From Candidatus Caribbeanibacter nitroreducens (GTDB lineage Bacteria > Gemmatimonadota > Gemmatimonadetes > Palauibacterales > Palauibacteraceae), in the NCBI GenBank assembly GCA_947581645.1, contig CANPVF010000029.1, positions 1 to 42,482 of the forward strand: 42,482 bases of DNA. Direction: 5' to 3'. Each line of letters begins with the position of its first letter. Position 1 is the stretch's first letter. Below are positions 1 to 7,786 of this stretch, piece by piece. The translations under genes and the position numbers were made by a program. The notes under the pieces were generated by a model. It made no database searches, had not been told where the DNA came from, and saw nothing but the letters and a program-made list of their open reading frames with translations.

Positions 1-1
1 G

Positions 2-349
2 CCCGCCGAACTCTCCGGCGGCGAGCGCCAGCGGGTCGCCCTGGCACGGGCCCTCACGGTCTCCCCCTCCCTCCTGGCCGCCGACGAACCGGTCTCCGCC
101 CTGGACGTCTCGGTCCAGGCCCGGGTCCTGGAGCTGCTGGCGGAGCTGAGGTCGGACCTGGACCTGACGCTCCTCCTGGTGGCCCACGACCTCGCCGTGG
201 TCCGCCAGGTGTGCGACCGCGTCCTCGTGATGCACGACGGACGAATCGTGGAATCCGGCTCCACCGAGAGGGTGCTGCGGCGGCCGGAGGATCCCCGGAC
301 TCGCGAGCTTGTACACGCGGCCGGATCCCGTGCAGGATCTATCCCTTGA
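2..349 (+). CDS. Peptide-type ABC transporter ATP-binding protein, C-terminal part (5' end outside window)
   Basis: The open frame enters from the left edge and stops at TGA 347-349, so only the last 115 residues are present. It begins just before the ABC signature ([15 protein letters not shown]), then shows Walker B with the D-loop ([14 protein letters not shown]) and the H-loop histidine (VAHDLAVV). The [14 protein letters not shown] wording and the short tail with '[11 protein letters not shown]' are typical of the Dpp/Opp/Nik family, which powers import of peptides or nickel at the inner membrane. Walker A lies outside the window. Substrate cannot be told, since the permease and binding-protein genes are not in view. 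The TTGACA of the next gene's promoter overlaps its stop codon. Confidence 0.85.
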   Translation, partial: PAELSGGERQRVALARALTVSPSLLAADEPVSALDVSVQARVLELLAELRSDLDLTLLLVAHDLAVVRQVCDRVLVMHDGRIVESGSTERVLRRPEDPRTRELVHAAGSRAGSIP

Positions 350-375
350 CAGCCGTTCGGAGGGTCGGGTAGCTT
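346..375 (+). promoter_or_regulatory. Sigma70-type promoter of the exbB-like gene
   Basis: TTGACA at 346-351 is followed after 18 bases by TAGCTT at 370-375. The -35 box is perfect; the -10 box matches TATAAT at three positions but is almost the same element as the one before the sigma factor gene (24427-24455). It lies about 90 bases upstream of the start codon chosen for the exbB-like gene. Confidence 0.6.
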
Positions 376-466
376 CACCGGTCCTCTTGAGAGGCCCGGG
401 GTGTGCGATCGGCGCACGCGCCCCGGCATTCGCGCCGAAATCGACCGAAGACGCATGGAGGTTAGG

Positions 467-1156
467 TTGAGCGGTCTCACGGTAGCAGCACTCTGGGCAC
501 TTCAGCAGGGTCAGGCCACCACCCCCCAGCTGGGAGCCGGGCAGGAGATCAGCCTGGGACAGATCTGGGAGCAGGGCGGCTTCATGATGTGGCCCCTGGG
601 CGCGGCCCTGGCCATCGGGATGCTCATCATCCTGTGGAAGTTCATCGACATGCAGATCAAGTCGTCCAGGACGAAGAGCTTCCTGGACGAGATCGACGAG
701 CTCATCGCGCAGGAGCGGCTCGGCGAGGCCCTCGCCAAGTGCGAGGAGTCGAAGTCGCCCGCCGCCTCCGTCCTCGAGGCCGGCCTGAAGCGCCGGGACG
801 AGGGCACGGAGCGGGTGACGCAGGCCATCGAGAACGCCGGTGCCATCCAGATGGTCAGCCTCGAGAAGGGGCTCGTCTGGCTCGCCACCATCGCCAACGT
901 CGCCCCGCTCATGGGCTTCCTGGGCACCGTGATCGGAATGATCCAGGCCTTCCAGGCCATCGAGATCGCCGGTGAGGTCCAGGCCACGCTCGTCGCCGGG
1001 GGTATCAAGGTGGCGCTGATCACGACGGCCACCGGACTCACGATCGCGATCCCGATGAACATCATGCACAACTACTTCGTCAGTCAGGTGGACCAGCTGG
1101 TCATCGACATGGAGGAGAGCACCCAGAAGATGATCGACGTGGTGCACCAGGGCTGA
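467..1156 (+). CDS. exbB: MotA/TolQ/ExbB proton channel family protein
   Basis: Inner-membrane subunit of the proton-motive-force motor that energises TonB-dependent outer-membrane transport (ExbB) or the Tol system (TolQ). I chose TTG 467 because GGAGG (456-460) sits six bases upstream; the in-frame ATG at 455 overlaps that ribosome site. The product is about 229 residues. It has an N-terminal hydrophobic stretch, a membrane segment after 'QGGFMMWPLG', a cytoplasmic helical loop, and two further membrane segments with the family signatures APLMGFLGTVIGM and TTATGLTIAIP; their threonines line the proton path in known ExbB/TolQ. No exbD or tolR follows: two hairpins and a T-run terminate transcript at once. 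ExbB is preferred over TolQ because a TonB receptor comes next; MotA is unlikely from the short loop. Confidence 0.85.
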   Translation: MSGLTVAALWALQQGQATTPQLGAGQEISLGQIWEQGGFMMWPLGAALAIGMLIILWKFIDMQIKSSRTKSFLDEIDELIAQERLGEALAKCEESKSPAASVLEAGLKRRDEGTERVTQAIENAGAIQMVSLEKGLVWLATIANVAPLMGFLGTVIGMIQAFQAIEIAGEVQATLVAGGIKVALITTATGLTIAIPMNIMHNYFVSQVDQLVIDMEESTQKMIDVVHQG

Positions 1157-1185
1157 CAGGGACCAGCCCGGGACGACAGAGAGCT

Positions 1186-1206
1186 GCCGCCGGACGCTCC
1201 GGCGGC
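1186..1206 (+). terminator. Upstream hairpin of a tandem terminator
   Basis: GCCGCCGGA (1186-1194) and TCCGGCGGC (1198-1206) form a perfect 9-bp stem with a 3-base loop, directly before the T-run terminator. It has no T-run of its own. Confidence 0.5.
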
Positions 1207-1215
1207 GGGAGAGAA

Positions 1216-1242
1216 GGGGCCGGCACTCCGCCGGCCCCTTTT
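1216..1242 (+). terminator. Rho-independent terminator of the exbB-like gene
   Basis: GGGGCCGGC (1216-1224) and GCCGGCCCC (1230-1238) form a perfect 9-bp GC stem with loop ACTCC, followed at once by TTTT (1239-1242) and CTGTT. This makes the exbB-like gene a single-gene transcript and separates it from the receptor downstream. Confidence 0.85.
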
Positions 1243-1273
1243 CTGTTGGGCCTCATGGGGCCGCGTCGCCTTC

Positions 1274-1279
1274 TTGACA
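1274..1279 (+). promoter_or_regulatory. Probable -35 box for the first TonB receptor
   Basis: A perfect TTGACA stands between the upstream terminator and the receptor gene. At the expected spacing the sequence is CATTCC/ATTCCT, a weak -10; TATC-containing stretches follow at 1303 and 1317. The -10 is therefore not fixed. Confidence 0.4.
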
Positions 1280-1377
1280 CGACAGCATCGGGGGCGCATT
1301 CCTATCCCTCCGGGCCTATCTATCGAGACGTGGGCCCGTCTCACCACAGCACCCTCCTCCGGCTCCCGAGGTATTCG

Positions 1378-4185
1378 ATGCGCAGCGTCACCGGGCGGTC
1401 CCTTCGTGCCCTCTTCCTCCTCGTCGGGTTCGCTCTCCTCTCGGCCGGGCCGCTCCTGGCGCAGGAAGGGGCCATCGTGGGATCCGTGAGCGACGCGGAG
1501 TCGGGTGAGCCGCTGGAGGGAGTCCGGGTCGAGGTCCTCTCGGCCGCCGGCACCATGGCCGGGGGCACGCTCAGCGGCTCCGCCGGCCAGTTCCGCGTGA
1601 CGGACCTGGCCCCCGGCACCTACGCGGTCTCCTTCTCGGTGCCCGGCTGGGAGGACCTGCGGGAGACCGGGGTCGAGGTCCGGACCGGGCAGTCGACCCG
1701 GCTGCAGGTGACGCTCGAGCCCCGGGGCTACGAGCTGAACCCGATCACGGTGACCACCTCCCGCGGCGTCCAGCGCCTCCTGGACGCCCCGGCGTCGCTG
1801 TCGGTCGTCAGCACGGAGCAGATCCAGGACGAGCCGGCGCTGACGACCATGGATCACGTCGAGGGGCAGGCCGGCGTCGACGTGATCCGGTCGGGACTGC
1901 AGGGCGGCTACGTGGTGGTCCGCGGCTTCAACAACGTCTTCTCCGGCTCGCTCCTCACCCTGACCGACAACCGGATCGCCCGGGTCCCGTCGCTGCGGGC
2001 GAACATCCAGCACCTGAACCCGTCGACGAACCTGGACGTGGAGCGGGTGGAGATCGTGCGCGGACCGGCCTCGGCCCTGTACGGGCCCAACGCCGCCAAC
2101 GGCGTGATGCACGTGATCACCAGGTCGCCCATCGACGATCCCGGCAGCGCCGTGGCCCTGGGCGGCGGTCTCCGCCAGCAGGACGCCGTCACCGGGTACT
2201 CGTCGTCCACCGAGGGGGCCTTCCACGGCGAGGCCCGCGTGGCGGAGCGCTTCTCGGACCAGTTCGGGGTGAAGGTCTCCGGGCAGTTCTTCACGGCCGA
2301 CGACTACCGGTACCAGGATCCCGCGGAGCAGGAGAACGCGAACCTGGCCGGACAGTGCCTGGCCCAGTACAGCCTCCAGAACGCCGCCTGCCAGGTCTTC
2401 GCGCCCGCCGCCGGCGAGCTGCCGGGCCGGGAGCGGCTCGACCGTATCGGCGAGCGTGACTTCGGCCTGGAGCGGTGGACCGTGGACGCCGAGGCGGAGT
2501 GGCGACCCGACGACGGCGTGGAGGCCACCTTCTCCTACGGCCACACGCAGGCCGTCAGCAGCATCGACCTGACGGGGATCGGCGCGGCCCAGGTCCAGGA
2601 CTGGGCGTACGACTACGGACAGGTCGAGCTCAGCGTCGACGACTTCTACGCCCAGGGCTACCTGAACACCAGCAACTCCAGCGACACCTACATCCTGCAG
2701 ACGGGCCAGCCCATCGACGACGACTCCTACCTGGCGGTGGGCCAGCTCCAGCACAGCCTGTCGCCGGGCGAGAGCCAGGACTTCGTCTACGGCGTGGACC
2801 TCCTGCACACGAACCCCCGGACGAACGGGAGCATCAACGGGGTCTACGAGGACGAGGACAAGTTCACCGAGGTGGGAGGCTATCTGCAGTCCGAGACGGA
2901 CCTGGGCGCCGGGTGGGGCGTCACCCTGGCGGCCCGGGCCGACTACCACTCGATCCTGGACGAGCTGATCTTCTCGCCGCGGGCGGCGCTCACGTACAGC
3001 CCCGCCGAGGGACACACGCTCCGCGCCACCTACAACCGCGCCTTCTCCACGCCGGACAACAACAACCTGTTCCTGGACATCACGGCGCGCCGGATCCCGC
3101 TGGGGGGCCCCTTCAGCTACGGGCTGCAGGCCATGGGCACCTCGGACCGGGGATTCTCGTTTCGGCGGAGCGGCGGGCGTCCGATGATGAAGTCGCCCTT
3201 CGCGGCGGCCATCGGCCAGCAGGGCGTGGACGCCACCACCTACCTGCCCACGACGACGCCGACCCTGTGGCGGATCGCCCGCGGCGTCGTGGCGGCCGAG
3301 CTCCCTCCCTCCGTCGCGCAGGAGCTCCTCCAGGTGCCGATCCCCACCGAGGGCGACGTGGGGGTCGCACTCCGCGCCCTGAACCCGACGACCGGGGAGT
3401 TCGAGTCCTTCCCGGGCTTCTCGGCCGTCCAGGACATCCCGGCCATCCAGGAGGAGATCACCAACACCTGGGAGGCGGGGTACAGGGGGCTGGTGGACCA
3501 GCGGCTGCTGCTCTCGGTGGACGCCTACTACACGCTGATCCAGGACTTCATCGGACCCCTGCGGGTGGAGACCCCGAACGCGTTCCTCAGCGGTCAGCAG
3601 GTGGGGCAGTACCTGGTGCCGCGGCTCGTCGCCGAGGGCGTCCCCCAGGCCACGGCGGAGCAGATCGCCGCCGACATGGCGCGGATCCCGGGCGGCGTGA
3701 TCACCCCCGAGCAGGTCTCCTCCGAGGCGGCCAGCCTCCTGCTCACCTACCGCAACTTCGGGGACGTGGACGTCTACGGCGCCGATCTGCAGGCCGAGTA
3801 CCAGGTGACGGACCGCTGGAACCTCGGCGCCGCGGTCTCGGTGGTGAACGACGACCGGTTCACCGCGGACGGCGTGGAGGTGGCCCTGAACGCGCCGACC
3901 TTCAAGGTGAAGAGCTCCGTGGGCTACCGGAACGAGGACGTCGGCTTCAACTCCGGGGTCGACTACCGGTTCCAGAACTCCTTTCCCGCCAGCTCCGGCG
4001 TCTTCGTGGGCGACGTCGAGGAGCACCACGTCTTCGACCTGAACCTCGGGTACCGGGTTCCGGGAGCCCGCCAGATGCGGTTCCAGCTCGACGTCCGCAA
4101 CCTCTTCGACAACGGCTACCGCAGCTTCCCGGGGGCTCCCGAGCTGGGGCGGTTCGCCATGGCGCGGGTGGTGTACGAGTTCTGA
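1378..4185 (+). CDS. TonB-dependent receptor with N-terminal carboxypeptidase-regulatory-like domain
   Basis: Outer-membrane active transporter of 935 residues. ATG 1378 is chosen because GAGGT lies just upstream and a clean signal peptide follows (RSLRALFLLVGFALLSAG, cleavage probably after LLA near residue 28); the open frame upstream to 1246 looks non-coding. Residues of about 30-120 form the carboxypeptidase-regulatory-like beta domain ('GAIVGSVSDAESGEPLEGV'), about 130-240 the plug (VERVEIVRGPASALYGPNA, then GVMHVITR), and the rest a 22-strand barrel ending in aromatic VVYEF, as expected for Bam-dependent assembly. A long insertion around residues 720-790 is probably an extracellular loop. 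Substrate is unknown; no enzyme or SusD-like lipoprotein flanks it. The nearby exbB-like gene fits with energised uptake. Confidence 0.9.
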   Translation: MRSVTGRSLRALFLLVGFALLSAGPLLAQEGAIVGSVSDAESGEPLEGVRVEVLSAAGTMAGGTLSGSAGQFRVTDLAPGTYAVSFSVPGWEDLRETGVEVRTGQSTRLQVTLEPRGYELNPITVTTSRGVQRLLDAPASLSVVSTEQIQDEPALTTMDHVEGQAGVDVIRSGLQGGYVVVRGFNNVFSGSLLTLTDNRIARVPSLRANIQHLNPSTNLDVERVEIVRGPASALYGPNAANGVMHVITRSPIDDPGSAVALGGGLRQQDAVTGYSSSTEGAFHGEARVAERFSDQFGVKVSGQFFTADDYRYQDPAEQENANLAGQCLAQYSLQNAACQVFAPAAGELPGRERLDRIGERDFGLERWTVDAEAEWRPDDGVEATFSYGHTQAVSSIDLTGIGAAQVQDWAYDYGQVELSVDDFYAQGYLNTSNSSDTYILQTGQPIDDDSYLAVGQLQHSLSPGESQDFVYGVDLLHTNPRTNGSINGVYEDEDKFTEVGGYLQSETDLGAGWGVTLAARADYHSILDELIFSPRAALTYSPAEGHTLRATYNRAFSTPDNNNLFLDITARRIPLGGPFSYGLQAMGTSDRGFSFRRSGGRPMMKSPFAAAIGQQGVDATTYLPTTTPTLWRIARGVVAAELPPSVAQELLQVPIPTEGDVGVALRALNPTTGEFESFPGFSAVQDIPAIQEEITNTWEAGYRGLVDQRLLLSVDAYYTLIQDFIGPLRVETPNAFLSGQQVGQYLVPRLVAEGVPQATAEQIAADMARIPGGVITPEQVSSEAASLLLTYRNFGDVDVYGADLQAEYQVTDRWNLGAAVSVVNDDRFTADGVEVALNAPTFKVKSSVGYRNEDVGFNSGVDYRFQNSFPASSGVFVGDVEEHHVFDLNLGYRVPGARQMRFQLDVRNLFDNGYRSFPGAPELGRFAMARVVYEF

Positions 4186-4232
4186 CCACCCGCGTCGGCT
4201 CTTCCGGCGCGGCTCCTGCAGGGATGTGAAGG

Positions 4233-4255
4233 GCCGGAGGGTCCGTCCCTCCGGC
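4233..4255 (+). terminator. Hairpin after the first TonB receptor
   Basis: GCCGGAGGG (4233-4241) and CCCTCCGGC (4247-4255) form a perfect 9-bp stem with loop TCCGT. Only GTTCCC follows, so it is a weak intrinsic terminator or an mRNA-end stabiliser between the receptor and polA. Confidence 0.5.
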
Positions 4256-4310
4256 GTTCCCGGCAGCGCAGTTCGCCCGCGAGCCACGCCTCCAGCCGAC
4301 CACGAACGCC

Positions 4311-7076
4311 TTGAGCGACGAGCTCCCAGATCCCGAGTTCGACCGGCCCACCCTCTTCCTGGTGGACGGCTACGCCCTCATGTACCGGGCGTTCTACGCC
4401 ATGATCAGCCGGCCGCTGACCACCTCCAGCGGCGAGAACACCTCGGCCCCCTTCGGGCTCACCCGGTTCCTGATCGACCTCCTGGAGGAGCACGACCCGG
4501 ACTACCTGGGCGTGGTCTTCGACGCCGGCCACAGCTTCCGGGAGGAGGTGCATCCGGAGTACAAGGCCACCCGCAGGAAGATGCCCGAGGAGATGGAGGC
4601 GTCGATCCCCCGGTGCCGCGCCCTGGTCGAGGCGTTCAACATCCCGGTGCTCGAGGAGGAGAACTGGGAGGCCGACGACGTCATCGGCACCCTGGCCGAG
4701 CAGGCCGAGGAGGAGGGCCTGCAGACGGTCATCATCTCCGGCGACAAGGACTTCTACCAGCTGGTCGGCCCCCGGACCTGGCTCCTGAACCCGGGCCGCG
4801 GCGGCGCGTCGCCGGTGCCGGAGGAGTGGGTGCGGCCGGAGAACGCCGAGGAGAAGCTGGGCGTGCCCCCGGAGCAGGTGACCGACTACCTGGCGCTCAT
4901 CGGCGACAGCTCGGACAACGTGCCCGGGGTCGCCGGCATCGGCGAGAAGACGGCGCCGAAGCTGCTCCGGAGCTGGGCCTCGCTGGAGGAGATCCTGGAG
5001 CACGAGGACGAGGTGGAGCTCACCCGGGCCCGGAACGCCCTGGAGGACCACGAGGGGGACGCGCGGCTGTCGAAGCAGCTGGTCACCATCCGGCGGGACG
5101 CTCCGGTGGAGCTCGACCTGGAGGAGCTCCGGCGTCAGGAGCCGGACTGGGAGCGGCTGCGGGAGCTCTTCCTGGAGCTCGAGTTCCACAGCCTGGCCCG
5201 CGAGTACGTTCCGGACGACGAGGGGCAGGGGCCGGCGGAGGGCGAGGAGGACTACGAGCTGGTCGAGAGCGCCGGCCGCGTCGACGAGCTGGTGGAGCGA
5301 TGGCGGGAGGCGGAGCTGGTGGCGGTGGACACCGAGACCACCTCCACCGATCCCATGCGGGCCGAGCTGGTGGGCGTCTCGGTCTCCGACGAGGCGGGCC
5401 GGGCCTGGTACCTGCCCTTCGGCCACGTCTCCGGGGCCCAGGACGAGCTCTTCGAGACCGTGGACGTGGAGGAGAACCTCCCGTCGATCACCGGCCCCGA
5501 GATGGAGGCTCTCCGCGACTTCCTGGGCGACCCGGACGTGCCGAAGGTCGGCCACAACATCAAGTACGACCTCCTGGTCCTGGAGCGGGCCGGCGTGGAG
5601 CTGGGGGGCATCGAGTTCGACACCTCGGTGGCCGCCTACTGCGCCGATCCCGGCCGGCGGGAGGTCGGCCTGGACGTCCTGGTAATGGAGAAGCTGAAGC
5701 GGAAGCTCACCCCCTACGACGAGGTGGCGGGCAGCGGCTCCGACGAGATCTCGTTCGCCGAGGTGCCGGTGGAGGAGGCGGTGGACTACGCCTGCGAGGA
5801 CGCCGACTTCACGCTCCGCCTGGCCGGCGTGCTGGCCGAGGAACTGGAGCAGCACGGGCAGGAGGAGATCTTCGAGGAGCTCGAAGTGCCGCTGATCCCG
5901 GTGCTGGCCGCCATGGAGCGGGCCGGGATCCGGCTGGACCGGGAGGTGTTCGGGGACCTGGAAGAGCGCATCACCCGCGAGCTGGAGCTGGTGGAGGAGG
6001 AGATCGCCAAGGTGGCGGGCGAGGAGGTCAACCTCCGGTCGGTGCCCCAGCTGCGGGAGCTGCTCTTCGAGGAGCTGGGGCTCCCGGTGAAGAAGCGGAC
6101 GAAGACGGGCCCGTCCACGGACGAGAGCGTGCTCACGGAGCTGGCGGAGGAGGGACACGAGGTCCCCCGCCTCATCCTCGACTACCGGGAGCTCGACAAG
6201 CTCAACTCCACCTACGTCTCCAAGCTCCCGGGGATGGTGAACCCGGAGACCGGCCGCCTGCACACCAGCTTCAACCAGACCCGCGCCGCCACCGGTCGGC
6301 TCTCCTCCTCCGATCCGAACCTGCAGAATATCCCGATCCGTTCGGCCCTGGGCCGCGAGGTGAGGAAGGGCTTCGTCCCGGAGGAGGGCTGGCGCTTCCT
6401 GGCCGCCGACTACTCGCAGGTGGAGCTCCGGGTGCTGGCGCACCTCTCGGGCGACGAGGCCTTCGTGTCGGCCTTCCGGGAGGGCCGGGACATCCACCGG
6501 GAGACGGCCGCCCGGATCTTCGGCGTGGAGCCGGAGCAGGTGCAGGGCGGGATGCGCGAGCAGGCCAAGACCATCAACTACGCCACCATCTACGGCCAGG
6601 GGCCCGGCGCCCTGGGGCGGCAGCTGGGCATCTCCCGCTCCCGGGCCGAGGAGTTCATCGAGCAGTATTTCGAGCGCTTCTCCGGCGTGGCCGACTACCT
6701 GGAGCGGATGAAGGAGACCGCCCGGGACCGGGGCTACGTGGAGACGCTCTCCGGCCGCCGCCGCTATATTCCGGAGATCAAGTCCCGAAATCCCGGCGTC
6801 CGGGGCTTCGGCGAGCGGACGGCCACGAACTCGCCCATCCAGGGGACGGCGGCGGACATGATCAAGATCGCCATGATCCGTCTCCACCGGCAGCTGCCCG
6901 GGGGCGCCCGGATGCTGCTTCAGGTGCACGACGAGCTGATCTTCGAGGTGCGCCGGGGCGAGGTGGACGAGGCCCGTGACCTCGTCCGGGAGCAGATGGA
7001 GGGGGCCATGGAGCTGGACGTGCCCCTGGAGGTGGAGATCGGCGTCGGCGAGAGCTGGTACGCCGCCAAGCCCTAG
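4311..7076 (+). CDS. polA: DNA polymerase I with both exonuclease domains
   Basis: Replication and repair polymerase, 921 residues from a TTG start, close to the E. coli length. The 5'-3' nuclease domain (about 1-300) shows LFLVDGYALMYRAF, EADDVIGTLA, ISGDKDFYQL and the helix-hairpin-helix GVAGIGEKTA. The 3'-5' proofreading domain is intact: D340/E342 (DTETTS), N416/D420 (GHNIKYDLL) and Y493/D497 (YACED). The polymerase domain has motif A D700 (DYSQVELRVL), motif B R-EQA-K753-TIN-Y757-ATIYG and motif C H873-D874-E875. Y757 occupies the position of E. coli F762, a change known to remove discrimination against dideoxynucleotides. No SD is obvious before TTG 4311, but the alignment of LFLVDGY near the N-terminus supports this start. 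Confidence 0.97.
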   Translation: MSDELPDPEFDRPTLFLVDGYALMYRAFYAMISRPLTTSSGENTSAPFGLTRFLIDLLEEHDPDYLGVVFDAGHSFREEVHPEYKATRRKMPEEMEASIPRCRALVEAFNIPVLEEENWEADDVIGTLAEQAEEEGLQTVIISGDKDFYQLVGPRTWLLNPGRGGASPVPEEWVRPENAEEKLGVPPEQVTDYLALIGDSSDNVPGVAGIGEKTAPKLLRSWASLEEILEHEDEVELTRARNALEDHEGDARLSKQLVTIRRDAPVELDLEELRRQEPDWERLRELFLELEFHSLAREYVPDDEGQGPAEGEEDYELVESAGRVDELVERWREAELVAVDTETTSTDPMRAELVGVSVSDEAGRAWYLPFGHVSGAQDELFETVDVEENLPSITGPEMEALRDFLGDPDVPKVGHNIKYDLLVLERAGVELGGIEFDTSVAAYCADPGRREVGLDVLVMEKLKRKLTPYDEVAGSGSDEISFAEVPVEEAVDYACEDADFTLRLAGVLAEELEQHGQEEIFEELEVPLIPVLAAMERAGIRLDREVFGDLEERITRELELVEEEIAKVAGEEVNLRSVPQLRELLFEELGLPVKKRTKTGPSTDESVLTELAEEGHEVPRLILDYRELDKLNSTYVSKLPGMVNPETGRLHTSFNQTRAATGRLSSSDPNLQNIPIRSALGREVRKGFVPEEGWRFLAADYSQVELRVLAHLSGDEAFVSAFREGRDIHRETAARIFGVEPEQVQGGMREQAKTINYATIYGQGPGALGRQLGISRSRAEEFIEQYFERFSGVADYLERMKETARDRGYVETLSGRRRYIPEIKSRNPGVRGFGERTATNSPIQGTAADMIKIAMIRLHRQLPGGARMLLQVHDELIFEVRRGEVDEARDLVREQMEGAMELDVPLEVEIGVGESWYAAKP

Positions 7077-7157
7077 AATGGCGATCAGAAACCCCGTGTG
7101 GACGCGCTTGGCCGGTGGAACCTCACGGGGCGGTGGGGAGTTTCACTACACCCTGAT

Positions 7158-7174
7158 CGTGGGGATCCCCCACG
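7158..7174. promoter_or_regulatory. Perfect 17-bp dyad upstream of the copper-block small protein
   Basis: CGTGGGG (7158-7164) and CCCCACG (7168-7174) flank a 3-base centre, 37 bases before ATG 7212. A weaker inverted repeat, CCCCGTG (7092-7098) and CACGGGG (7124-7130), lies between it and the polA stop. The size and place suit an operator for a metal-sensing repressor or activator, but it matches no operator consensus I know, and it could be only an RNA hairpin. No clear -35/-10 pair was found here. Confidence 0.35.
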
Positions 7175-7211
7175 GCGGGAACGGGCGCGAGCCACAACCA
7201 TCCGGAGCACG

Positions 7212-7595
7212 ATGCAGCCCCGACCCCTGAGAGCAGCCGTGAGCGTCCTCCTGGGCGCGATCTTCCTGGCCGGTCTCGCCGGCGAGGCGTACGGGGTCCA
7301 CGACTGTCCCCACCATCACCGGGACGGGGCGCCGGACCACGCTTCCGCGGCTGGCGTCGAGATCGCCGTCGGGACCGGCCAGCTCCCCCTCCAGGCTCCC
7401 CCCGACGGACCCTGCACCTGCGTCGGCAACTGCCACGCTGCCGCCGTCGCACTGGACGCCGCGGCGGCGCCGTCGCTGCCGACGGCGCTGGAGACCGATC
7501 TGACGGCGACGTCACGCGTCGACCGGGGACGGGTCCCCCGGACGGCCGCCTATCTCCTTCCCTTCGCCAACGCACCTCCCGCGATCCCGGCCTGA
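7212..7595 (+). CDS. Small exported His/Cys-rich protein, putative copper-binding
   Basis: A 127-residue protein of no recognised family, started at ATG 7212; an in-frame upstream extension to 7098 reads as non-coding. It has a signal peptide (RAAVSVLLGAIFLAGLAG, cleavage probably near EAYG), then a His/Cys cluster HDCPHHHRDGAPDHA, and in mid-protein CTCVGNCH. The rest is Ala/Pro-rich and low complexity. Such His and Cys clusters commonly bind copper or zinc. It comes directly before an OprC-like receptor, SCO and CtaG, all linked to copper, which supports a periplasmic copper chaperone or sensor role. That role is inference. It is reminiscent of short DUF2946-type proteins found beside copper receptors, but I cannot confirm homology. 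Confidence 0.6.
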   Translation: MQPRPLRAAVSVLLGAIFLAGLAGEAYGVHDCPHHHRDGAPDHASAAGVEIAVGTGQLPLQAPPDGPCTCVGNCHAAAVALDAAAAPSLPTALETDLTATSRVDRGRVPRTAAYLLPFANAPPAIPA

Positions 7596-7598
7596 CGA

Positions 7599-7637
7599 CC
7601 CGGGTCCTTCCCGGGACGGGCGCCCCGACCGGGGTGC
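7599..7637 (+). repeat. Two hairpins between the small protein and the OprC-like receptor
   Basis: CCCGGG (7599-7604)/CCCGGG (7610-7615) with loop TCCTT, then GCGCCCC (7620-7626)/GGGGTGC (7631-7637) with loop GACC and one G-U pair. They start four bases after the stop codon. There is no T-run, so they may slow or partly stop transcription, or protect the upstream mRNA. Confidence 0.45.
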
Positions 7638-7698
7638 CGCAGCCGAACTCGCCACAGGACCACCCATCGCACCGCCGCGTCCCCCGCGGGCCGGGCGG

Positions 7699-7717
7699 CG
7701 CCTCCCCGACGGAGGCG
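7699..7717 (+). repeat. Third hairpin in the receptor leader
   Basis: CGCCTCC (7699-7705) and GGAGGCG (7711-7717) form a 7-bp stem with loop CCGAC, 69 bases before the receptor start at 7787. The ribosome site GGAGGGAAGG (7771-7780) is free. A role in setting the ratio of receptor to small protein is possible but untested. Confidence 0.4.
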
Positions 7718-7786
7718 TCTCACCCGGACCGGCGCATCGAACCGGGGACCCCGGCGGTGGGGAGAACGCCGGAGGGAAGGAACAGG

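Noticed and set aside
1084-4287. Very long open frame on the minus strand opposite the first TonB receptor
   Set aside because: High GC at third positions keeps antisense frames open. The plus strand encodes a complete receptor with signal peptide, plug and barrel, and the minus translation is Arg/Pro/Gly/His-rich with no family motif.
4116-6929. Long minus-strand frame opposite polA
   Set aside because: Same GC shadow effect; all polymerase and nuclease motifs are on the plus strand.
7077-7211. Cobalamin or other riboswitch before the copper block
   Set aside because: No B12-box-like consensus was found, and the visible pairing is only simple dyads.
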